From Planctomycetota bacterium (GTDB taxonomy: Bacteria > Planctomycetota > Planctomycetia > Planctomycetales > Planctomycetaceae): 64,000 nt of DNA. The position numbers and the translations under genes are program-made. Positions 35,277 through 43,190 of this stretch are shown one piece after another (the first letter of the stretch is position 1; each line of letters opens with the position of its first letter). The stretch spans positions 1 to 64,000 of the forward strand of contig JAFEBS010000076.1 in assembly GCA_018242525.1 (NCBI GenBank), in the 5' to 3' direction. Below the pieces are notes generated by a model. The model was given only the letters and a program-made list of their open reading frames with translations. It did no database searches and was not told where the DNA came from.

Positions 35277-36743
35277 CTACTGAATTCTGAGCAGCGACTT
35301 TCTCGTACGGACAAACAACGCGCCATCGGCGATCGCGGGGGTTCCGAGAATTGAATCCCCCATGTCGTTCACCGCCAGGACATCCAATTCGGGGGCGTCC
35401 CGCAACACAACGATATTGCCGTTTTCTCCAGCGATGTAGATTTTGCCGTCGCCGTAGATCGGCGATGCGAAGTAATCGCCTGCATTTCGGATTCGAGCCG
35501 GACCGTAGACCGACGTCCCCTTTGCGGTTTCAAAGCAGGTGGCGATTCCGCCCGACTTGATCAGCAGCATCCGGTCATGGACGACCATCGGTGACACGAT
35601 ATGATCGGTATGTTTTGTGGGTTGCTTCCACAACACATGAGTCTTCGTCACGTCGCCCCGGCCGCCGGCCTTGACCGCGATGATGAACTCATCTTCGGCA
35701 ACCTCGGCGTCAAATGCGGCACCGGCCGCGTTGCCGGGAGGCAGGAAAGCGATGTCCAGTTCGCGTCCTTCCAGAACCCCGTCGCGATTGAGATCGCCGC
35801 GATCAAACGTCTTCGTGTAGAACGCTTCGGGGACAGGACGCTTGCCAAAGAATGCCTGGACCTCGTCCTTCGTGACCTTGTTATCGCCGTTCCCGGTTTC
35901 GGCTCGATCGATCGACGCCAGCCACTGGCTGGCGATCCCTTTGCTCTGCAACGAAATATAAACCGTGTCGCCGCGGGTGACGGGAGTCGTCTTGATGTTT
36001 CGCAACAACGTGCGGGCCTGCCACAGGCGATTGCCGGACGAAGGTTCATAGCCGATCAACAGCCCGGTCCCGGCGACGACAATCTCGTCACCCTGGGAAG
36101 TTTCGCAGATCACCGGATGCGAGTAATTGACCGCCATGTCGTTGCGATCGTCTTTCCAGCGAATCTTGCCCGTTCGCTTGTCAAAGGCATACAGCGCCGG
36201 ATGCAGGTCGTCGTCCTGGCAGAACAGCACCAGGTCCTTGTGAAGTACGGGCGACATGCCCGCGCCCCACTTGAAGATGAAGTACGGAACCGGCATCGGC
36301 TGATGCCAGACATCGGCTCCGGTTTTCGCATCCAGGCCGACCATGCCCAGCGTGCTGAAATAGAAGTAGACCCGTTCCGCATCCGCAGCAGGTGTCGTCG
36401 AAGCGTGACTGTTCGTGTGGTGGATCTCATCGACGTCCCCGATCGGCCAGGATCGTGTCCAGAGTTCCTTACCTGTGGCGACGTCGAGCGCGACCAATCC
36501 GACTGTCTTCTCGTCAATCATCGCCGACGTAAAGACGCGTCCTGCGGCCACCACCGGGCAACCGATGCCATCACCCAGCTTGACGGACCACTTGACGCGG
36601 TCCGTGCAGGAAAAGTGTGTTGGCAGCGCGGCTGTTGCCAGAGACACGCCCGAACAGTTGGCCCCGCGAAACTGCGGCCAGTCATCGGCCATTGCAGGAG
36701 CCACCACCAGGCACACGAGAGCAGCCAAAGCCATCCGCGTCAT
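35277..36743 (-). CDS. Exported PQQ-like beta-propeller protein with EF-hand pair
   Basis: A 488-aa secreted protein. A signal peptide (MALAALVCLVVAPAMADDWP) is followed by the planctomycete-type opening WPQFRGANCSGVS and then PQQ-like blades (VGLVALDVATGKELWTRSWP, LYAFDKRTGKIRWKDDR, GYEPSSGNRLWQARTL). Between blades lie an EF-hand-like loop (DRAETGNGDNKVTKDE) and a clear one (DLNRDGVLEGRELD). It probably binds calcium and partners outside the cell; no enzyme active site is identified. It lies 110 bases after the HpcH gene region in the opposite reading order (its own start at 36743). Confidence 0.87.
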   Translation of the reverse strand: MTRMALAALVCLVVAPAMADDWPQFRGANCSGVSLATAALPTHFSCTDRVKWSVKLGDGIGCPVVAAGRVFTSAMIDEKTVGLVALDVATGKELWTRSWPIGDVDEIHHTNSHASTTPAADAERVYFYFSTLGMVGLDAKTGADVWHQPMPVPYFIFKWGAGMSPVLHKDLVLFCQDDDLHPALYAFDKRTGKIRWKDDRNDMAVNYSHPVICETSQGDEIVVAGTGLLIGYEPSSGNRLWQARTLLRNIKTTPVTRGDTVYISLQSKGIASQWLASIDRAETGNGDNKVTKDEVQAFFGKRPVPEAFYTKTFDRGDLNRDGVLEGRELDIAFLPPGNAAGAAFDAEVAEDEFIIAVKAGGRGDVTKTHVLWKQPTKHTDHIVSPMVVHDRMLLIKSGGIATCFETAKGTSVYGPARIRNAGDYFASPIYGDGKIYIAGENGNIVVLRDAPELDVLAVNDMGDSILGTPAIADGALFVRTRKSLLRIQ

Positions 36744-37018
36744 CAGTTCGCTCCAGTTGAAACAAGAGGGAAAGCCGTTTGTACTGGCATTGTGACAATC
36801 ATTCCAGTCCGAAAAAAGCCCGGTGGTCCCAGCCGCGTTCGATTTGCATCTTGCAGGTGTCAATTGCATACTTCGAGTGCGGGGCAGGCACCTTCACGGC
36901 AATCTTCGGGAAGCCGCGTGAATCCTGAGTCGATTCGCGTTTGGATTCCTGGTTTGATGGAAGTGCAGCCCTTCGGTTGTCCGTGTCTGATTGGCCGTCC
37001 CACCTGGAGTCACACCGA

Positions 37019-38524
37019 ATGCCCTGGCTCGATTGGCTGGTTCTTGGTGGCTATGCCGTGTTGATGGTTGGCGTCGGGGGCTATTACTCACGACGCAATT
37101 CAACGGCAGACGATTACCTGCTTGGCGGGCGGCGGATGTCACCGGTTGCCCTGGGGCTGTCATTGTTCGCCACGCTGGTCAGCACTCTGTCCTACCTGGG
37201 CACGCCGGGTGAGATCGTGGCCCATGGTCCGATGATGCTGACCCAGGTGGCCGCTCATCCGCTCATCTTCGTGATCGTGGGCTATGGCCTGATTCCGCTG
37301 ATCATGCGTCAGCCCGTGACCAGTGCTTATGAATTGCTCGAAACACGCCTGGGAACCAGCATTCGACTGGCTGGTGCGGGCGTGTTCCTGCTGCTGCGAC
37401 TGGGCTGGATGGCGACGATCCTGTATGCGACCAGCGAGGTCATTCTGGTGCCGCTGCTCAGAACAGATTCGTCCTGGACGCCGGGGCTGTGCGTCGCCCT
37501 TGGCTTCATCGCGGCGGCCTATTCGTCGTCCGGCGGCATCAAGGCGGTCGTGGTGACAGACGCCATCCAGTCGATCACGATGCTGGCAGGTGCCATCATC
37601 ACCGTGGCGGTGATCTCTGTTCAAATGGGGGGAGTCGGTGCCTGGTGGCCTGCAGCATGGCCGACCCACTGGCAGCAAATGAGTTGGGGATTCGACCCCG
37701 GCCAGCGGATGTCGTTTGGAGTCCTGTTCCTTTCCACGACGACGTGGTATGTCTGTACTGCGGGGTCCGACCAGATGTCTGTGCAGCGGTTCCTGTCCAC
37801 ACGGGATGCGGCAGCGGCACGGAAGACTCTGGCGATTGCCCAGTCAACGGATGTACTGGTCGCCTGTCTGCTGGCGTTGACAGGCGTCGCGATCCTGGGT
37901 TACTACCGGATGCACGCGTCGGAATTGTCCGGTGGTCCAACCCCGTCCAGCGGCGGCGACAAGCTGTTTCCACTCTTTATCATGAGCAAGATGCCCGCGG
38001 GACTGTCGGGTCTGGTCATGGCTGCAATCCTTTCTGCGGCGATGTCCAGCCTGTCCTCGGGCGTCAATTCCGCATGTGCCGTGCTGGAGCGAGATTTCAT
38101 TTCAAGATCGGGATTGAAGATCACTTCGGCAGCAGCCACGGTGCTTCGATTGAAGTGCCTGACCTGGCTGGTGGCGGCCACGGCCGTTGGCTTGAGCATT
38201 CTGAACACATTTATTGCCGGCAATCTCGTTGAACGCTGCTACAAGATCGTCAACCTGCTGTCGGCACCATTGTTCGGACTGTTTTTTCTCGCGCTGTTCG
38301 TACGCTGGGCCAATCCTGCCGGTGCCTGGCTGGGACTGCTGGCCAGTACCGCCACGGCAATTCTGATTGCCTATTCCAAGGATCTACAGATCCCGCTGGG
38401 GATCAGTTTTGTCTGGATGCTTCCCTGTTCGCTGTTCGTGGCGATCACGGTCGGAACGCTCGGCAGCGCGTTGTTTGCACCATTTCAAAGACGCCCCGTT
38501 GGCGAACTGGCTGACAACGCATGA
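37019..38524 (+). CDS. Sodium:solute symporter (SSS family)
   Basis: A 501-aa integral membrane protein with about 13 hydrophobic helices. The family pattern includes YYSRRNSTADDYLLGGRRMSP near the N-terminus, GTPGEIVAHGP, AAYSSSGGIKAVVVTDAIQS and the signature region AGSDQMSVQRFLSTRD. It probably imports a small organic solute with Na+. ATG 37019 begins MPWLDWLVLGGYAV directly before the first helix. Its stop overlaps the aldo/keto reductase start by four bases, so the solute may be a substrate of the following enzymes. Confidence 0.92.
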   Translation: MPWLDWLVLGGYAVLMVGVGGYYSRRNSTADDYLLGGRRMSPVALGLSLFATLVSTLSYLGTPGEIVAHGPMMLTQVAAHPLIFVIVGYGLIPLIMRQPVTSAYELLETRLGTSIRLAGAGVFLLLRLGWMATILYATSEVILVPLLRTDSSWTPGLCVALGFIAAAYSSSGGIKAVVVTDAIQSITMLAGAIITVAVISVQMGGVGAWWPAAWPTHWQQMSWGFDPGQRMSFGVLFLSTTTWYVCTAGSDQMSVQRFLSTRDAAAARKTLAIAQSTDVLVACLLALTGVAILGYYRMHASELSGGPTPSSGGDKLFPLFIMSKMPAGLSGLVMAAILSAAMSSLSSGVNSACAVLERDFISRSGLKITSAAATVLRLKCLTWLVAATAVGLSILNTFIAGNLVERCYKIVNLLSAPLFGLFFLALFVRWANPAGAWLGLLASTATAILIAYSKDLQIPLGISFVWMLPCSLFVAITVGTLGSALFAPFQRRPVGELADNA

Positions 38525-39459
38525 TCACTTCGACCTGGAGCGATTACCAACTCTCCCGATTGATGCTGGGAACGGTGCAGTTTGGCATGCCGTACGGCGT
38601 GGCCAATCGTACCGGACAGCCCAGTGAACGCGAGGTGCTGAATATCGTGGCGACGGCGGTGGAAGGGGAAGTGAACTGCTTCGATACGGCCGCCGTGTAT
38701 GGGTCCAGCGAAGCCGTTCTCGGTCGGGTGCTGGCGGAACTGGGCGTTGCCGACAGGGTCACTGTTGCCACCAAAGTCCGTCCGTTGAATGACGCCGAGT
38801 CAGCCGACGCGTCTCTGGCTGCGGGCGCCATCGAGCAATCCATCGCGGACTCGCGCCAGCGGTTGCAACTGGATTGCCTGCCCGTCGTGCTGTTTCATCG
38901 CGAGGCGGACGCCGTGTACCTGCCCATCCTGGCCGAACTCCAGGCTCGGGGATGGCTGCGCCACTTCGGCGTCTCGTGCGACAACCGTCCTGGACCGGCG
39001 TCAAAGTTTCTCGCAACGGGTGACGTCTCGGCCTTGCAGATTCCTGGCAATGTCCTCGACCGGCGACATCAACGCAGCGGCGTTTTCCAGGATGCGGCCT
39101 CACGCGGCGTGGCGGTGTTTGTGCGCAGTGTCTTCTTGCAGGGACTGCTGCTGGTCCCCGAGGCCGACGTTTCGCCGGCCTTGGCAGGCGTCATTCCCGC
39201 CCGTCGAAAACTCGCCGAGTTGGCTGCCGAGGCGGGCATGGGTCTTGCCGAACTGGCCCTGCGTTACATGCTGTCGTATGACGAAGTCACCTGCGTCCTG
39301 ACCGGCGTGGAAACGGTGAGCCAGATCCGCGACAATCTGGCAATGTTCGACCGCGGTGCCCTGCCTGCCGACCTGCTGGCGGCAATCGCATCGTCCGCCC
39401 GGGAACTGCCCGAATTCCTCGTGACGCCCAGCCAGTGGCCTCAGAGGCGGACAGATTGA
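38521..39459 (+). CDS. Aldo/keto reductase
   Basis: A 312-aa NAD(P)H-dependent oxidoreductase. LMLGTVQFGMPYGVANRTGQ opens the fold. The catalytic tetrad is visible as Asp in CFDTAAVYG, Tyr in the same block, Lys in VATKVRP and His in VVLFHREAD. This particular N-terminal pattern is seen in AKRs of bacterial surface-polysaccharide clusters (from general knowledge). Translationally coupled to the symporter. Confidence 0.9.
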   Translation: MITSTWSDYQLSRLMLGTVQFGMPYGVANRTGQPSEREVLNIVATAVEGEVNCFDTAAVYGSSEAVLGRVLAELGVADRVTVATKVRPLNDAESADASLAAGAIEQSIADSRQRLQLDCLPVVLFHREADAVYLPILAELQARGWLRHFGVSCDNRPGPASKFLATGDVSALQIPGNVLDRRHQRSGVFQDAASRGVAVFVRSVFLQGLLLVPEADVSPALAGVIPARRKLAELAAEAGMGLAELALRYMLSYDEVTCVLTGVETVSQIRDNLAMFDRGALPADLLAAIASSARELPEFLVTPSQWPQRRTD

Positions 39460-39504
39460 CACGGGGATGGATCACAACAGAACTCTGCATCCAGGGAATC
39501 GCTC

Positions 39505-40257
39505 ATGGACTTTTCCGCACTGAAAAAGAACTACGATGATGACGGCTTCGTTGTCATTCGCGGATTCCTGCCGATTGACGAACTGGAGCAACTGCAGAGC
39601 AACCTGGATCGCTATATTCGTGACGTTGTTCCACAGCTTCCAGACGGCGATGCGTTTTACGAAGACAGGACTCGCCCCGAAACGCTCAAGCAATTGAATC
39701 GGATTCAGCAGGATTCGTACTTCCAGGAGTATCTCCGGCACCCTCGCTGGGCGATCGTGGCTGAATCTCTACTGGGTGAAGCGGCCTGGGTCCATGGAGC
39801 CGAGTGGTTCAACAAGCCTCCCGCGACGCAGCATGCGACGCCACCACACCAGGACAATTATTACTTTTGCCTGACCCCGCCACAGGTGCTGACAATGTGG
39901 CTGGCCCTGGATCCCGTCGATGAGGAAAATGGCTGCCTGCGATACTTGAAGGGCTCGCACCGGCGGGGATTACGACCGCACAACCGCACGAAAACGCTCG
40001 GATTCTCGCAGGGAATCGCGGACTACGGCGACGAGGATCGCGCGTCCGAGATTCCAATTCCGGCCGCACCCGGCGACGTCCTGATTCATCATGGCAACAC
40101 AATCCACCGTGCGGATGCCAACCGCTCCACCAGCCGCCATCGCCGCAGTTTTGGCATGGTCTTTCAGGCCGTCAGTTGTGTTCGCGATGAACAGGCGTTT
40201 CAACAATATGCCGAGTCCTCGAAACAGCAACACCTGGAGCTAGGGCTGAAGACGTGA
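39505..40257 (+). CDS. PhyH-family Fe(II)/2-oxoglutarate dioxygenase
   Basis: A 250-aa jelly-roll dioxygenase. The metal site His115-x-Asp117 lies in PPHQDNYYF, with the distal His near 201 in HHGNTIHRADANRS. The Arg in ANRSTSRHRRS could bind 2-oxoglutarate. It would hydroxylate a small organic molecule. It lies 45 bases after the aldo/keto reductase on the same strand and completes a symporter-reductase-dioxygenase operon. Confidence 0.9.
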   Translation: MDFSALKKNYDDDGFVVIRGFLPIDELEQLQSNLDRYIRDVVPQLPDGDAFYEDRTRPETLKQLNRIQQDSYFQEYLRHPRWAIVAESLLGEAAWVHGAEWFNKPPATQHATPPHQDNYYFCLTPPQVLTMWLALDPVDEENGCLRYLKGSHRRGLRPHNRTKTLGFSQGIADYGDEDRASEIPIPAAPGDVLIHHGNTIHRADANRSTSRHRRSFGMVFQAVSCVRDEQAFQQYAESSKQQHLELGLKT

Positions 40258-40288
40258 CGCTTCGGGCTCGGAGCGACAGGGCGACTGT

Positions 40289-40327
40289 GTGAGCCGCAAG
40301 GCGCTAACTAACCGCGGGTGTCTTTTC
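40289..40327. repeat. Dispersed repeat family A, copy 3 (with insertion)
   Basis: Begins GTGAGCCGCAAGGCGCTAAC and continues TAACCGCGGGTGTCTTTTC. It differs from the other copies by a four-base duplication-like insertion (CTAACTAACC for CTAGCC). Confidence 0.8.
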
Positions 40328-40378
40328 AATCACCCTCGGGAGCGGACAGATGACGTCTGAAATCGAATCGACCGGCAG

Positions 40379-40508
40379 AAGGTAGCCATGTCGCTCCGAG
40401 ACAGGGAGCAAGGATGTAAACAGATCCCTCAATCCAGTCCCGCGCGGATTCGCCTTCGACACGTTTCTCCCCATCGTGCTCCCTGTCTCGGAGCGACAGG
40501 GCTACCTT
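40379..40508. repeat. Inverted repeat with 32-base arms (family G)
   Basis: Arms 40379-40410 (AAGGTAGCCATGTCGCTCCG...) and 40477-40508 (...CGGAGCGACAGGGCTACCTT) are reverse complements over 32 bases with one mismatch, around a 66-base centre. A partial copy (GGAGCGACAGGGC) sits at 40270. It lies between the convergent PhyH and fusion genes and may end transcription both ways. Confidence 0.8.
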
Positions 40509-40541
40509 GCCTCCGCCTTCTGTGCGCCTTTGTGGCGATTG

Positions 40542-42902
40542 TCACGTGAGTCTCGCAAAGCCGGTATGTCGCACGGAACTACCGGCATCGTTCAGCCGTT
40601 GCAGCACGTCACCGGCGTGAATCGCATCCGCCAGTTCGGCGAAGACAGGTTGGGCAGCGGCAAGGTACGCGGCGACGTGACTGTCGTGGTGGGCCAAACT
40701 CGGGTAAAAGCCGCCACCAGCCAGGAAGCCGTGATCCAGCATTCGCGCCGTGAACAAAGTTCCCAGCGCGGCCGCCTGCTCATGATCAAAGCCCAAATGC
40801 AACAGGGCGGAATGCCCCCAGACTTTGACTGGAAGCCCGTAGCGCTGTCCTGCCGCCATCCAACCGGCGCGCATCTGGCCGCCAATGTGGTTGGTATGGT
40901 CCGCGATGCCGATCTGCTGCAGCTTTCGGACCGTCGCCAGCGCAGCGGTTGGTCCGACCGCTTCCGTCCAGTAGGTACTGGAGATGAACGACGTTTGGGC
41001 GGCATCCATGCAGCCGCGCCGACCAATGATCGCCGCCATCGGGTGGCCGTTGCCAATCGCCTTGGCAAACACTGCAATGTCTGGGTGAACTCCATATTTC
41101 ATGTGAATTCCACCCAGGTGCATCCGCCAGCCGGAGGAAACCTCGTCGAAGACCAGCAAAGCGCCGCAGCGGTTGCACAAGTCCCGGACGCCTTCCAGGA
41201 ACCCCGGATCGGGATCGCTGGAGCGGGTCGGTTCCATCACAACGGCGGCCAGGTCACTGCCCCGTCGACGGATATGCCGTTCCAGCTCCTCCAGACGGTT
41301 GTAGGTGAAGGGGAGCACAGTCCCGGCGAGTCCACGGGGAACTCCGGCCGGTTCCAGGCCCGGTAACAGGTGCCCCTGCAACTGGTCCGGGGAAGCCTCG
41401 GTGCTCAGATTGGCCGCCAAGTACCAGTCCGACCATCCGTGATATCCGCAGATGGCCACCGTATCGCGACGAGTGGCTGCACGCGCGATGCGAACCGCGA
41501 TCGCCATCGCTTCGCCGCCACACCGCGCGAAACGAGCCTGGTCTGCCCAGGGATGCAACTCCACCAGCAAGTCGGCCAGTTCGACTTCTTCGGCCGAATT
41601 GAGTGAACACATTGACCCGCGTGAAATTCTTTGCTGAACGGCCAGCGTCACATCAGGATCGGCGTAGCCCAGCAGGCATGAACCGATGCCGGACGTGGTC
41701 ATGTCGGTCAATCGTCGACCGTCCAGGTCAACCACCTCGCACCCGCGCGCTTCTCGATAGTAAGCAGGCCACAGGCCTGGAGCAAACATTTCGGGGCGTT
41801 TGCTGAGCAGTTGTGTGCCCCCGGGAATCCGCCGCTTCGCTCGTACATACATCGCCTGCGTCTGAGCACCGTCCGCACTCTGCGGGGTGGACGCTTCGCC
41901 GCCAAATTGAATGTTGAACGCGGCAGCAGCATTCCTCCAGAACATGTTCTCGACATCATCTCTGGACCATTGAGCGATTTCGACAGCCTGCTTCATCGAG
42001 AGCAGTTGTTCATAGATCGCCAGGATCGGCCGTCCGTCGCAGTGAGGAAACTGCAGGTTCAGGCGAGTGGCATCCACCGCTTGCCACGCGCGACCCAGGG
42101 CGGCGTATTGCCCGTGAAAATAAGTCGCGTCCACTCCGTCCGAGCCGTAAAAAATGCGTTGCGGATTCTCGCGCGAGAACAGAGTGATCAATGGCCTGAT
42201 GTCGGTGACCGCCGAAACGTCGTACCAGATGTTCGGCATCTCGCGCAATTGGTCAACCGCCTGCCGAATCGGCCAGTAGGTGAAGCTGCGGGCGCAGTGA
42301 GCCAGGATCCATTTGATCCGGGGATACCGGGTGCCCGTGAATTCCTGCAAATCGGCCAGGTTGAATTCGTCGGCGCACCCGTGGAACCGGGACAGATGCA
42401 GCGTCACCCACAGCCCCAGCTCATTCGCCAGTTCCAGTTGGGCATGTGGCAGGAACTCGTGAATCCGGCACTGGGCGATCTCCCCGGTGGTAGAAAACAA
42501 CCGGTAAGGTTTAAGTCCGATGAACCCCAACTCGCGCATGTCGCGTTCAATATCCTGCGGACGGCAGTCTGGGGTGACCAGTCGATTCATGCGGGATTGC
42601 GGGTCCTGCCAGACCTGGGCCAGTGCCCAGTTGTTGTGAGCCGCCAAGTCCATTCCCACCACGGGCGTGCCCAGCACGAGAAAGTGAACTTCACGACCGG
42701 GATACAAGCGTGACGCCCAGCCCTGTATTGTCGCCAAGTCGGCGTTCGACCAGGCCGAAGTCGGCGATGCGTTCTCCGTCAGATGACTGCGGTTGAACAG
42801 GTGGATGTGGGCATCGAACACCCGTTGCGGGACGAACTCCTGCAGTTCCTCGTCCCAGATCTGCTGATCGCACGGCTGAAAATCGGGGACCGATGGTGAC
42901 AT
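40542..42902 (-). CDS. Fusion of amidohydrolase and class III aminotransferase
   Basis: A single 786-aa open frame with two enzymes. Residues 1-333 are an amidohydrolase_2 TIM barrel: HxH at His32/His34 (FDAHIHLF), TLHLSRFHG with His169, ILAHCARS with His202 and FYGSDGVD with Asp255. Residues 351-786 are a class III aminotransferase like glutamate-1-semialdehyde aminomutase: GGEAMAIAVRIARAATRRD, GYHGWSDW, LVFDEVSSGWR (Asp586) and the PLP lysine Lys614 in VFAKAIGNGHP. The linker (about 334-350) is short and no frameshift is seen. The product of one half may feed the other (inference). ATG 42902 was chosen because the amidohydrolase opens shortly after; about 74 codons upstream remain open but look non-coding. 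Confidence 0.88.
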   Translation of the reverse strand: MSPSVPDFQPCDQQIWDEELQEFVPQRVFDAHIHLFNRSHLTENASPTSAWSNADLATIQGWASRLYPGREVHFLVLGTPVVGMDLAAHNNWALAQVWQDPQSRMNRLVTPDCRPQDIERDMRELGFIGLKPYRLFSTTGEIAQCRIHEFLPHAQLELANELGLWVTLHLSRFHGCADEFNLADLQEFTGTRYPRIKWILAHCARSFTYWPIRQAVDQLREMPNIWYDVSAVTDIRPLITLFSRENPQRIFYGSDGVDATYFHGQYAALGRAWQAVDATRLNLQFPHCDGRPILAIYEQLLSMKQAVEIAQWSRDDVENMFWRNAAAAFNIQFGGEASTPQSADGAQTQAMYVRAKRRIPGGTQLLSKRPEMFAPGLWPAYYREARGCEVVDLDGRRLTDMTTSGIGSCLLGYADPDVTLAVQQRISRGSMCSLNSAEEVELADLLVELHPWADQARFARCGGEAMAIAVRIARAATRRDTVAICGYHGWSDWYLAANLSTEASPDQLQGHLLPGLEPAGVPRGLAGTVLPFTYNRLEELERHIRRRGSDLAAVVMEPTRSSDPDPGFLEGVRDLCNRCGALLVFDEVSSGWRMHLGGIHMKYGVHPDIAVFAKAIGNGHPMAAIIGRRGCMDAAQTSFISSTYWTEAVGPTAALATVRKLQQIGIADHTNHIGGQMRAGWMAAGQRYGLPVKVWGHSALLHLGFDHEQAAALGTLFTARMLDHGFLAGGGFYPSLAHHDSHVAAYLAAAQPVFAELADAIHAGDVLQRLNDAGSSVRHTGFARLT

Positions 42903-43190
42903 TTCAGTTTCCGGAACAGGGATGGCAACGACCCGCGCTTCTTCCAGAGACGTTGCGCCGGGAAACGGGATCGTACTTGACCTGAATGGTGTGAGACAAC
43001 GGCAACAGACTCGGATCGCAAAGCCATCGCCTTTTTCCAATTGGGAATCGGGTACCACGGTTATGGGCTTCCTCGACATGGCCGTGCCGATTGAGCACTC
43101 GCACGGCCTTCCTGAAGACGGCAAGACCGTGGAAACAGGCGATGGCCCTGACTCGGATCACAGCTCACGAGGTACAGACTCGAAGCTCCT

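Noticed and set aside
35601-37064. A 487-residue plus-strand open frame
   Set aside because: It is antisense to the PQQ-like propeller gene and runs into the symporter start. It has no protein family features.
42903-43124. An N-terminal extension of the amidohydrolase-aminotransferase fusion
   Set aside because: The sequence before Met at 42902 is Cys/Arg/Ser-rich with no domain, and the amidohydrolase domain begins shortly after 42902.
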